Translations under genes and position numbers: made by a program
Assembly: GCA_014529385.2 (NCBI GenBank)
Contig: CM043953.1
Coordinates: forward strand, 108,258,549 to 108,322,548
Direction of reading: 5' to 3'
DNA length: 64,000 nucleotides
DNA from: Adiantum capillus-veneris
Lineage: Eukaryota; Streptophyta; Polypodiopsida; Polypodiales; Pteridaceae
Notes under the pieces: model-generated
What the model was told of the DNA's origin: nothing
Seen by the model: the letters and a program-made list of their open reading frames with translations, nothing else
Databases searched by the model: none
Shown here: in pieces, positions 35,020 through 45,553 of the stretch
How positions within the stretch are numbered: position 1 is the stretch's first letter
Layout: each line of letters starts with the position of its first letter

Positions 35020-35607
35020 GGAGGCCTTCTCTCACTCAAAACCAACACTTCACCCACTTCACCAAGCAACGAAGCTATGACGACATTGCTCACAACGAGG
35101 AGCTATGGATGGAGCTCTACTCTCTCTCCCTCTCTCTCTCTCCCTCTAGTATGCTACATTACTAGCCCTAAAACCTAAATAAGGAGTCTTCTCTCATGCT
35201 CCATGGCCACCATCCTCGCCATCATTCTCTAAGGTATGATGTGTTGCTAGTAGGATCATACCTACTTGCTGGGTTGATTGTTTTTTTGACAAGGGATTAT
35301 GCCATCCTTGGCTTGCTTCTCTATATCCTTGTTATGTATGATCAGATGCCGCTGTATTGTTAAGCTGATGTATTGTGTATATATATGCTACATAAGGTCC
35401 CTAAGCTTCGTTTCTATGTGTTTTGATTCCATCATAATGCCAGAAGTCTCACTTGCCTATGTGCACTATGTGTGAGGTCCCTGAACCTCTTAATTTAGGG
35501 TGGTGCCCCCTTTGTTTTGTTCTTTGCTTCTTTGCATGAGGCGTGGTTTGTGGAGTGTGCACAAGTACAGAGGCCACCCGATTGCACTGCTCTTTTTTCC
35601 GCCATCA

Positions 35608-35630
35608 TTTTGGTGCCCCCACTGAGGAGG
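35608..35630 (+). promoter_or_regulatory. Probable primer-binding site of Gypsy B
   Basis: Immediately after the LTR-terminal CATCA comes TTTTGGTGCCCCCACTGAGG. The TGG start and position fit a tRNA primer site. I could not assign the tRNA. Confidence 0.55.
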
Positions 35631-35719
35631 GCTACACAGACCTTCAGTCCACAAGCAATGAAGATTGAAATTCAAGAAGTAAGTTCTTATACATGCCTTG
35701 TTCGTGATCGTCGCCAACG

Positions 35720-35956
35720 ATGGAGAGTAAGAAGAAGAGCTTGATATACCTCTCCTTTCAACCTATGAGTGCTCCAGAAACCTCCAACGCATACGAGCTT
35801 GAAATATTCTACATCAACATACATGAAGGTACTGTGACACACATTAAGGGAAGAGAAAGCATCACCAGACCTCTCTTTCCTAAGGAGCCGACTAAGAGGA
35901 GGAAGATCACCTCTACACCTAAGTGGCCCAAGGCCGCAGCGCGTGCTCAAGCGTAA
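35720..35956 (+). CDS. Small leader ORF 1 of Gypsy B, unassigned
   Basis: An ATG-started frame of 78 codons in the leader upstream of gag. The C-terminal half is basic (KEPTKRRKITSTPKWPKAAA) and could be nuclear-targeted, but no family is recognised. It overlaps the start of the next frame. It may be a real pre-gag ORF or a chance frame. Confidence 0.25.
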   Translation: MESKKKSLIYLSFQPMSAPETSNAYELEIFYINIHEGTVTHIKGRESITRPLFPKEPTKRRKITSTPKWPKAAARAQA

Positions 35957-35993
35957 GGTAACATTTGGCTTAATCTCATTAATAAGGGATTAC

Positions 35994-36527
35994 ATGACCA
36001 CTACAGGCAAGAAAAAGTCTAGTGAGCAACCAACTTCAACCTCCAACTTGCAACCACGACTCTCACCCCTAAATCCTCTTGAAGCAAAGAGGCGAAGGCT
36101 TGCCTACAAGATTGCCGCCCGTCTGCGAGTGCTCCCAGTGCACTTTGTGAATCCAGACACCACCAATCCCAAGCCAACCTCCTGTCCGCGTGAAGATCAC
36201 TTTGGATATTGTCCAAAGTGCTTTGGAGACCGGGTGAAAAGCCTCCCTGCCCTACCTTTGCTGCTAATTTTCAAGAAGTTATCTCAATCTAAGGAAACTA
36301 TCTTAGTTGATGATGTGCTGCACATTAATGGTGTCACTTTCATTCGTCATGTTGATTATGGTAATAGCATCCAATTGTTGCTTGCTAAAAGGCTCAGCAT
36401 TGTACAAAGTGTTGCCATCACGCCTTACGTCTTCACAAATGCATCAGAAAGAGTCGAAGTGATCCGAGGTGCTGACCTTCTGTGGCTGATCAGGCTCATT
36501 GGTCCCAAGGTGGTGCAACTAAGCTAG
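35994..36527 (+). CDS. Leader ORF 2 of Gypsy B, unassigned
   Basis: From ATG 35994 (MTTTGKKKSSEQ) the frame has 178 codons to TAG 36525. The frame is open upstream to 35943, but no ATG is nearer the start. It has a basic N-terminal part (EAKRRRLAYKIAARLR) and a Cys/His cluster (SCPREDHFGYCPKC), followed by a mixed alpha/beta-looking segment of about 100 residues. It lies between primer site and gag, where most gypsy elements have only leader. I do not recognise a family; some Tat-like elements carry an extra ORF upstream of gag. Being free of stops while gag-pol has four nonsense codons is mildly suggestive of a real gene. Confidence 0.4.
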   Translation: MTTTGKKKSSEQPTSTSNLQPRLSPLNPLEAKRRRLAYKIAARLRVLPVHFVNPDTTNPKPTSCPREDHFGYCPKCFGDRVKSLPALPLLLIFKKLSQSKETILVDDVLHINGVTFIRHVDYGNSIQLLLAKRLSIVQSVAITPYVFTNASERVEVIRGADLLWLIRLIGPKVVQLS

Positions 36528-36862
36528 GCTCTTGTGTGTAAGTATGGATGCCAATAATGAGAATAATGATCCCCGCATGTTTCCTTTCCATTTTGTGCGT
36601 CATATCCGTGTGAATATTTGTATTGATAGAAAAATCTTTTATCAGCAAAGAATAGCCCTGTTGTTTGGAGCCGAGAGACTTGGGGAAATCTTGCGCTCTC
36701 CTCATCCTGTCATTCTACCCTTACTAGACTATTACCATTCCTTTGATGTGTTGATCTTCATCCTATTTTGAGCTAAGTTGTGCTAAAGCTCCAAATTGTA
36801 ATTACCATACTCTATTTTAAAATAAATTGGAGCTGTTTGTGTAATTGTTTACTCTCTCACTT

Positions 36863-39800
36863 ATGGCCTTCCCTAATTTTTATGGTAAGCCTGGGGAGGT
36901 TGCTCTAGACTTTTTGGATAATTTGGAAATGGCCTTTCTGGTATCGGGAAGGGATGACGAAGCTACTAAGTTAAGGGCCTTTCCTTTGGTCTTGAGGGAA
37001 GGTGCAAAATTATGGTATCAAACTTTGGCACCTGAAGAAAGAAGATACTGGGAGTCCTTAAAGATGGCCTTCATCGAAGAATTTCGCCGCCATGAGCCTC
37101 CAGAGGAGATATGGAAACAGCTCTTAGAGCTACGCCAAACATCACCCAATGACTATAGAAGCTATGAAGGAAAGTTTTCCAACCTGTGGGAGAAATAGTG
37201 TGCATCACTAGGTGAAGGAGAAAGGGCGCCAGAATGCCTAAAGAAGGAATGTTTCATGGCAGGGCTTTACCCCATCCTTCGAGAAAAGGTAAAAGGTAAA
37301 TTCCCAGATACCTTTGATAAAGCTATGACTTATGCAAGGGAGAAGGATAGGAAGTTAAAATTCCAAGCTCAACTACAAGGGGGAATGGAGCCTCCACCGC
37401 TAGCTCAACCTACGGCAAGGGTAGTAGCAGGGACAGGAGCAACAGACCAAGAGTCCTCTCAACAAGAATTACTTCAACAAATCACCAATCAACTAGAGAG
37501 CCTGTCCATCAATCTGGTTCAAGGTGTAAGGGCTCCCCAGCCAGGAAATGAACGAAATAGACAAGAAGGACAAAGGCAAGCACGTGAGTACATTTGCTAC
37601 AACTGTGGAGAGGTAGGTCACGGCATGTATTATTGCCCCCATCCATGACGCTATCAAGGAAATGGTAATCAAAGACGGCCTCCTCGCCAGCAAGTCACTC
37701 CTCCTCCAGCTAGGCCACTAAATGGACAAAATGCACACATGGCTCCACCAATCCAAATATTGAGACCCCCTCCTCCACCACCACAAGCACCAGCAGAGAT
37801 CCCTCCACTACCATCGGGAGGGGAGGACAGGGCTGTCTCTGTCATAAGTCTTGACAATGGTAAGGATAAAGGGAAAGAAAAAATGGAGGAAGCTGTTGCC
37901 ATGCCAATAAAGAGAGTTAGGAGACAAAGAACTGATGAAATGGAAGCTTCAGAGCCGGATAAAGGGAATGAGGGTTCCTCCCAAGTGATAGGAGACAAGA
38001 AAAGGAAGAGTAGGTCAAGGAGGCACATAGGAGTAGAAGACTTTCCACTTGGGGTAGGATCCATACCTTACAACCTGGTAGCAGATGTGAGTAAGCAAGG
38101 ACCAAAGATTTCATGGCAGCAACTCCTCCACCTTTCCCCAAAGATGCGTAGAACCTGGTCTAAGATGGTCAGCACCAAGAGGGCTAAGGCAAAGTCAGTT
38201 GGGTCTATTAGTGCAAGGGGCATGAAGGATATCGTGCCAGTCATTGATGCAGAGATTAAGAGTCAGCGAGTCTCCAATGTGTACGTAGATTGTGGAGCCG
38301 AGATTTGTGTTATGACAAAGAAATTAATGCACAGGTTGGGTTTGGAAGTAAACGAGCAAACTTCCTTACAAGCTAAGATGGCAAATAATGTAAGGGTGGC
38401 TTGTGTGGGAAAGGTTAATGGAGTGAAGGTTTCAGCTTTTGGTGTGGCAATCTCAATTGATGCTTATGTGATCCCAACTAAGGGGGAGGGCTATCCGCTA
38501 ATCCTTGGAAGACCTTGGCTTATGGCTATGAAAGCTAGGCAAGATTGGGAGACAGGTTCCCTTGAGTTGCAACCAAATCATAAGGTAGGTGGCAAGCAAC
38601 AAAAAATTGTGTATGACATGAAGCAGGGTAGACAACAAGACCTAGAGATGGAGACTTCTATGGATGAATGGAGCACAAGCAGCTGCTCTTCATCTGAGGA
38701 TGAGTCATCTGAGGAGGATGCTAGCTCTTTGGAAGTCATGGGTATAATACTGCGAAACCCAGAAGGAGAAGGTGGTCAAGACTCTCTAAACAAGGAAGAA
38801 GCCACAGGCTTAGAGGAGATGCTAGCTAAGGACCTACTAGAAGAAGAGAGAGAACCCTATTTGCAGGTACTAAAGAAGCATGCTGGCCTCTTTATAACTG
38901 ATTACAAGCACATTAAAGGAGTGACGGTAACCCAACACCATATCCAATTAAAGGAAGGTGCCAAACCAGTGGTGCAAAGGCTAAGGATATTAGGGCTAGT
39001 GCAACAAGATGCACTCTTAAAAGAAGTAAAAAGATTACTCAAGGCAGGATTTATCTACCGAGTGGAAGATTCTGAGTGGGTGTCTCCAGTTGTGGTAGCA
39101 CCAAAGAAAAATGGGAAGTGGAGGGTATGTGTGGATTACAAGCCTCTAAACGCAGCCACAAAAAGGGACCATTTTCCTTTGCCTTTTCAAGATGAAATAC
39201 TAAATGAAGTGGCTGGTCATGAAAGGTACACAGTGTGTGATGGGTACTCAGGCTACTTCCAAATCAGAATTGCAGATGAAGACCAAAGGAAGACTACCTT
39301 CATAACACCTTGGGGGTGTTTTGCTTATAGAGTTATGCCTTTTGGTTTAACTAATGCCCCAGCTACTTTCCAGAGGTTTATGAACTTGGTGTTTCAACCT
39401 TACTTTGGTAAGTCCATACGAGTCTTCATTGATGATTTTTGCATTTACAGCTCTAGGGAAGTACATCTGTCCAAGGTTAATGAAGGTTTCACCCGTCTGG
39501 CCCAATTGGGTGGGCAATTGAATAAAGACAAGTGCCACATAGGTGAGAGCAAGGTCACTCTACTAGGCCATGTTGTGTCTCAAGATGGTATTGAGGCTGA
39601 CCCTGAAAAGGTAAAGACATTGTAAGCTTTACCTACTCCTTCAAACGTGAAGCAACTAGTCTCCTTCATTCAAAAGGTTCGCTACATGGGACGATTCATA
39701 CATCTCCTTTCTCAGGCAATCTATCCTTTGCAGCAGCTCACTAAACACACTACATTGACATGGAGTGAGGAGGGTGAAAGGTGCTTTCAAGAAGTTAAAA

Positions 39801-42058
39801 CCATTTTGAGCTCATTGCCTGTCGTCCTACAACCCACATGGGGTGAATTATTCTATGTAAATCCTAGTGTAGGTCCAGAAGCTCTAGGAGCTGTCTTGAT
39901 GCAAAAAGACCCAAAGACATCTCTCATGAGACCAGTCTACTTCTCTAGTAGAGTGATGACAGTTGCTAAAAAGGGTTTCAGCGCAACTGAGCAATTGGTG
40001 CTAGCTCTTAAGTTTGCAGTGGAGAAGTTTCGGGCTTACTTACTTCCGAGACAATTTGTGGTGATCACAAATGAGGAGGTTTTTCCATATGCCCTACAAC
40101 ACATGGAACTGTCTCAAAGAATAGCAAAGTGGGTGGTGCAGCTTCAAGAGTTTGACTACACACTACAAGTAGAGGATTCCACCCGTGCTTGTTTGGCAGA
40201 TGTCCTCACACAAAGGTGTTATGAGAAGGCCAAGAAAGAGGCACCTAGTAAGGTACCGCCTATCCCGGAGCCTGAAGTTCTACTGGGAGCACACAGTCTG
40301 TATTTTGATGGGGCTTACAAGAGGACCAAAGACAAGGCATCAGCAGGCATAGTAATATTAGGTCCAGAGAAGGAGAAGATCTTTGCAAAAGGGTTTCATC
40401 TAAAAGAGGTTCATTCTAACAATGAGGCAGAGTACCATGCCCTTGTTTTAGGGTTGCAATGTTGTCTTTCTCAGGGCATCACAAAGCTAAATGTTTTTGG
40501 TGACTCCATGTTGATTGTTAAGCAAATGGTTGGTGTATGGGCCTGTAAAAATGACAAATTTTCTGTTAAGATGAGGGAAGCAAAGGCCTTGTTGAAGGGT
40601 TTTAAAGAAGTTCGAGTGCACTTTGTACCTAGAGATCAAAATCGAGAAGCAGATGCCTTAGCAGGTGAAGAACTACAAATTCTCAAAGTAGGTGCTATCC
40701 TTGTGAAAAGTCCTTTATACCAGGGAAAGGAGGAGCTGCATGATTTACTTTACTTTCTTGAGCATTGTGAAGCACCCTCTGGTATGAGTAAAAGTGAACG
40801 TAGGTGGTTGGCAAAAAAGGCTACCATCTATAGCTTAGTGAATGAGGACTTGTATTGTAGAGGGAAAGATGCTGTCTTAAGGAGAGTTCCTGCATCCCAA
40901 GAGATAAAGGATATTTTGTTTAGTTTTCATGAAGGTGTGTGTGGTGGCCACTTTGCACAAGAGATTACTAGCAGAAAGATTTTACAAGCAGGGTTCACGT
41001 GGCCAAGCCTCCATCGAGATGTACAACATTGGTGCCGCACATGTGAGGTTTGCCAAAAAGCTAGACCAAGGCGTCTTACCCATGAAAATCAGAATCCAAT
41101 CAAAACCTATGGGCCATTTGAAAAATGGGGGATAGATGCAATAGGGCCACTACGTTGCACTCAATCAGGGAAGGAATACATCATTATGGGGGTGGAGTAC
41201 ATGACCAGATGGGCAGAAGCTCGTCCCACAAAGCGCATCACAGCCAAGGACGTGAGTGATTTCATTTTTGAATGCCTTTGTTGCCGTTTTGGCACACCTT
41301 TGGAGATTCTCTCGGATAGGGGACCAGGATTTCGAGCTGATTTAGTCGGGCAATTGATGAGCAAGTTAAAAATCAAGCGCAGGCACTCTACACCATACTA
41401 CCCTCAGTGCAATGGCCTTGTGGAAAAGGTAAATGGTCTTATATGTAAAATCATCACTAAGCAAGTGCATTTACATCCTAAGGCATGGGACAAACACCTA
41501 GATGCAGCACTTTGGGCCTACAGAACATCCTTTAAAACATCCTTGGGGTATACACCTTTTCACTTGGTTTACGGGCAAGAGGCACTATTGCCTATATAAG
41601 TGGAGCTAGCGAGCCTCCGAGTTCTAAAAGCACATCAAGAGGATAGTCAAGAGAAGCAGGCGGAAGGAAGAATCATCGATTTGGAGAGGTTAGGGCTAGA
41701 TCAAGAGTCAGCAGTGAAGTACTATGCAGCCCAGGCAGAGAAGAAACGAAAGAAGTTCAATCGCAACCTTGTCAAGAAAGGTATCAAGGAAGGTTCTTTA
41801 GTGCTCAGATACGACAATCGCTTTGATCGCAGGAAGGATGGTAAGTTCTTGCTTAAGTGGGAAGGCCCTTTTGTAGTGATACAGAGGTTCTCAAATGGTA
41901 GTTACCAACTAGGTGACCTAGATGGTAAGGTACATCAGACCCCGGTAAATGGTTGGCGATTGAAGGCCTACCAATGTCGTCTTTCACAGCCATATGCTGG
42001 TGAAATCAATGCTAAGGATGGTTCAGAGGAGAGCTCATCATATTCGAGCTCCAACTAA
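36863..42058 (+). pseudogene. Gypsy B Gag-Pol polyprotein, four nonsense codons
   Basis: A single frame of about 1,732 codons from ATG 36863 (MAFPNFYGK) to TAA 42056, with in-frame TAG 37196, TGA 37646, TAA 39623 and TAA 41597 and no frameshift. Gag domain 1-140; CCHC CYNCGEVGHGMYYC at 244; retropepsin VDCGAEICVM near 475; reverse transcriptase with PKKNGKWRVCVDYKPLN and VFIDDFCIYS near 855; a first RNase H whose usual catalytic Asp is Asn (YVNPSVGPEALGAVL); then a second, separate RNase H with YFDGAYK, NNEAEYHAL and DSMLIVKQ (about 1148-1265). The integrase follows, with zinc finger HEGVCGGHF...CRTCEVC and core WGIDAIGPL, SDRGPGF and PQCNGLVEK. Dual RNase H is the hallmark of the Tat lineage. 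Confidence 0.94.
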
Positions 42059-42391
42059 GGTAACAATCATGTACATAGTCGTTTCAAAAAAAAAAAAAGA
42101 CAAAAAAAGGAAAAAAAGAGAAGAAAAAAAGAAAAAAAGAGAATGCTACCAGTGAAAGTGGATATTGACAATGGATGGGGTATGGCTTTCAAGGGTCTAG
42201 GAGACCAGTTGTTAGTCATGGATGGATACAATTATTCATCAGAAAGGACTAAACAGGGTGCATCAGCCAAGAAAGCAGTAACATGGCAAATTCAATTGGT
42301 ACCAGGTCGGTAAGTATTCAAGAGAACACTATTGTAGCACAACCTACAGCTAGAGGCATCAAATACCTCTAGCTTAAAGGGGAGGGCTATA
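42059..42391 (+). other. 3' untranslated part and polypurine tract of Gypsy B
   Basis: A-rich sequence follows pol, with no gene. AAAGGGGAGGGCTATA (42376-42391) directly precedes the 3' LTR and is the likely polypurine tract. Confidence 0.8.
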
Positions 42392-43910
42392 TGATGCATG
42401 GTTTTTAGGACCCCTTCTGAAGATGCAATAAAGGCACAGTCAGTTGTTGGGGAGATGAGGATACTCTAGTCCAAGGGATCTCGAAAGAGAAGAAAAATCT
42501 ACTTCACAAGCACCAAAGAGTAAAAAGCGCCATGGACAGAAGATACGTGGGAACGAGCTCTTATGCATGCCTACAACCTATATCTTACAGAATAGCCTAT
42601 TCTAGGTGTGAATTTCTAGTGAAATTTACACGAGGATGTTCGTGTGGACTCACAGCACAGCATACTCCGTTTTCACTTTTTTACCGATAGTAAATATTTT
42701 TTACCACAGTAAATATTTTTTTACCTACAGTAAATATTTTTCACCTACATGGTAAATACAAATCACTTTTTACCTACAGTAACTTTTTTTACCCATGGTA
42801 AATATTTTTTACTGCACCATAAGTATTTGGTAGGTAACAGTTCACTGTTACTAAAAGCAGTGATTGGGCATCAACAATGCAGTTACACGAGGAGAAAAAG
42901 GGAAAATCTTATGGTAAAGGTGAGTCAACAGGGACAAAGACTTTTGAGTTGAAAAGAGACATGCTGATTTTTTCAAAGAACACATGTCAAAAGAAACCAT
43001 GGTTGAGGATTTTTTGAGAATTTGATATTCAGGAGGACCCAGCAGGTCCCCCCCTGACATGTGCAGAACTTCCAGTTTCAACAGCCACCTCACCGGCTCT
43101 TAAATGCTGGTCAAGGACTTATCCCCATGTGTCACAATCAGAAAAATCAGCATTTACCCTCCCCTCTCACATCACTCTAGAGAATATCTTGATGGTGACA
43201 TATCAGGTGACCTCAATCTGTTGACCACCCTAAGCAAAAAGTAACCCCAATCAGCGGATTTAAGCATGTTTATCCCTAATCCTAAACCCTCTCAGAAACC
43301 TATATAAGGAGGCCTTCTCTCACTCAAAACCAACACTTCACCCACTTCACCAAGCAACGAAGCTATGACGACATTGCTCACAACGAGGAGCTATGGATGG
43401 AGCTCTACTCTCTCTCCCTCTCTCTCTCTCCCTCTCTCTCTCTCCCTCTAGTATGCTACATTACTAGCCCTAAAACCTAAATAAGGAGTCTTCTCTCATG
43501 CTCCATGGCCACCATCCTCGCCATCATTCTCTAAGGTATTGATGTGTTGCTAGTAGGATCATACCTACTTGCTGGGTTGATTGTTTTTTTGACAAGGGAT
43601 TATGCCATCCTTGGCTTGCTTCTCTATATCCTTGTTATGTATGATCAGATGCCGTTGTATTGTTAAGCTGATGTATTGTGTATATATATGCTACATAAGG
43701 TCCCTAAGCTTCGTTTCTATGTGTTTTGATGCCATCATAATGCTAGAAGTCTCACTTGCCTATGTGCACTATGTGTGAGGTCCCTAAACCTCTTAATTTA
43801 GGGTGGTGCCCCCTTTGTTTTGTTCTTTGCTTGTTTGCATGAGGCGTGGTTTGTGGAGTGTGCACGAGTACAGAGGCCACCTGATTGCACTGCTCTTTTT
43901 TCCGCCATCA
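42392..43910 (+). repeat. 3' LTR of Gypsy B
   Basis: A 1,519-bp copy of 34086-35607, with one fewer TTTACC repeat unit and a longer CT run near 43410-43447. It is followed by GTGTT. Confidence 0.95.
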
Positions 43911-45143
43911 GTGTTGCACCAAATGGATGTCAAGACAGCGTTCTTGCATGGTGATTTACATGTGGAAATTTACATGCAGCAGCCAGAAGGGTTTGTTGAG
44001 AAAGGCAAGGAAGATTGGGTATGCCAGTTGTTAAAGAGTCTTATTGGCTTAAAACAATCACCGAGGGCATGGTACCATAAATTCCACAAGTTTATGCTTT
44101 CTCAAGGCTACAAACGTAGTGAGCTCGATCACTGTCTATATACAAAGAAGGCTAAGGATGGCAGTTGGTTGATCCTTATTTTGTATGTGGATGACATGTT
44201 TATTGTTGGCAAGCACTTGGAAGAAATTTCAGCTTTGAAGTCAAAGATGGCAAAATCGTTTGACATGAAAGACATGGGTGAGGCAAGTCATATACTTGGT
44301 ATGCGCATTGAGAGAGACAGATCAAAGAAGTTGATTTGGTTATCTCAAACAGAGTATATTGACAAGGTTTTGCAACGTTTCAATATGGAGAAGGGAAAGG
44401 CACTGAGTGTTCCATTGCCACCATATGTGAAACTTAGCAAACAAGATTGTCATGTGTCTGAGGAAGAAAAGGCTGAAATGGATAAGACTCCATATGCGTC
44501 TGCAGTGGGTAGTTTGATGTATGCAATGATTGCTACTCGCCCAGACATTGCATTTGCAGTGGGAGTAGTAAGTCGATACATGTCAAACCCAGGCAAGAAA
44601 CATTGGGAGGCAGTGAAAGGAATATTGAGATACCTGAAAGCTACAAAGAGTATGCGTATATGCTATGGGAGTCAGGAGCTAAGTGTAAAGGGTTTTACAG
44701 ACTCAGATTATGCAAGTGACTTAGACAGCCGAAGGTCTACGTCATGGTATGTCTTTACATTGGCTGGTGGAGCAGTATCATGGCGTTCTAGATTACAAGA
44801 TTGTGTTACTCAGTCTACTACAGAGGCTGAATATGTTGCAGCATCAGAGGCATGCAAAGAATCAATTTGGCTTAATCGACTAGTAACAGATTTGGGAATC
44901 AAAGAAGAGATGCCTGTGTTATATTGTGATAGTCAAAGTGCTATACAATTGGCTCGCAATCCAGTTTATCACTCAAAGACAAAGCATGTGGATGTGAAGT
45001 ATCATTTCATCAGGGAAATGCTCGAGGATAAGCAACTTCAGCTTGTCAAAGTTCACACCACAGAAAATCCTGCTGATCTACTTACAAAAGGACTTCCCTC
45101 AGAGAGCTTTGCGCATTTTCGCAAGCAGTTAGGTGTAGGGTAG
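43911..45143 (+). pseudogene. Plus-strand copia: RT to RNase H
   Basis: The copia reverse transcriptase resumes in frame (HQMDVKTAFLHG) and runs without a stop through the catalytic YVDDMFIVG (near 44188) and the RNase H domain with TDSDYASDLDSRRST, EAEYVAASEA and CDSQSAIQLA, to TAG 45141-45143. It closely parallels the last 400 residues of the minus-strand copia, with the same order and spacing of motifs. The whole element is a pseudogene because of upstream nonsense codons, loss of the integrase core and absence of a 5' LTR. Confidence 0.92.
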
Positions 45144-45219
45144 TACATCACTTCTCTACATCTCTTGTATAATAGCTTGTATAGTAGCTTCTCTCACACT
45201 TAAAGTACCACATTGGACT

Positions 45220-45424
45220 TTAAGTGGGAGGTTGTTGGGGTATAAATCCCAATGTGGTCGCCTAGGTAAGTGGGCAGGCCGCTAGGTATGTACACATATT
45301 CTTTTGTAAAAACCTAATAAGAACTCACTATGCTCTACACATTACAGTAGAGCGAGTTCACCATATCGTAGTGCCCTTCTTCTCGCACTCTCTCTCGCGT
45401 CGCACTTCCGCTCATACTCCTTCA
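45220..45424 (+). repeat. Polypurine tract and 3' LTR of the plus-strand copia
   Basis: TTTAAGTGGGAGGT is followed at 45233 by a 192-bp LTR starting TGTTGGGGTATAAATCCC and ending CTCCTTCA. Start, length and polypurine tract parallel the minus-strand copia (189 bp). No 5' LTR is present near 23250. Confidence 0.88.
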
Positions 45425-45553
45425 GTTAGCTAATTGCTATGATTATGTTGCTATCTTCAATTATGTTCACCCGCTATGCTCACAAAGTCATTTCTCAAAA
45501 GTACTCTCATTAATTTCCGCTACTCTCAAATTAAATAGGCCAATTCCATTACA
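45425..45553 (+). repeat. 3' LTR tail of the gypsy shell
   Basis: It matches 22780-22908 almost base for base (GCTATGATTATGTTGCTATC through GGCCAATTCCATTACA) and is followed by TCGTG. It shows that the plus-strand copia had inserted inside the 3' LTR of the shell. Confidence 0.9.

Larger units (their letters stand above)
34086..35607 (+). repeat. 5' LTR of Gypsy B
   Basis: A 1,522-bp LTR with an array of ACAGTAAATATTTTTTACC-like units (34370-34535), a TATA box at 35013-35019 and a CT-rich run near 35120-35150. It lacks an obvious polyadenylation signal by eye. Confidence 0.95.
34086..43910 (+). mobile_element. Gypsy B, Tat-like Ty3/gypsy element
   Basis: LTRs 34086-35607 (1,522 bp) and 42392-43910 (1,519 bp), starting TGATGCATGG and ending GCCATCA, are flanked by a perfect GTGTT duplication (34081-34085 and 43911-43915). 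It contains leader ORFs, one gag-pol frame with protease, RT, two RNase H-type domains and integrase, and a polypurine tract. Removing it and one GTGTT restores the copia reverse-transcriptase frame exactly. The LTRs differ by several substitutions, one TTTACC repeat unit and a CT run, so it looks older than Gypsy A. Confidence 0.97.
21291..45553 (+). mobile_element. Gypsy-type LTR element shell (5' LTR, leader, 3' LTR tail)
   Basis: A 1,618-bp 5' LTR (21291-22908) starting TGTCATAAAATC is followed by an initiator-Met primer site and a leader to about 23210. At the far end, 45425-45553 matches the last 129 bp of that LTR and stops at the same ATTACA. The flanks are CCGTG (21286-21290) and TCGTG (45554-45558), a target duplication with one mismatch. 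Its own gag-pol and most of its 3' LTR are gone. They were probably lost in a deletion that also removed the 5' end of the copia inserted in the 3' LTR. LTR and leader are homologous to those of Gypsy A, so it is an older member of that family. Confidence 0.85.

Noticed and set aside
37196..41599. RNA editing of stop codons (U-to-C, as in fern and hornwort organelles) as an explanation of the nonsense codons
   Set aside because: These are nuclear retrotransposons, such editing is known from organelles, and at least one stop (41597) would not be restored to the usual residue by U-to-C change.
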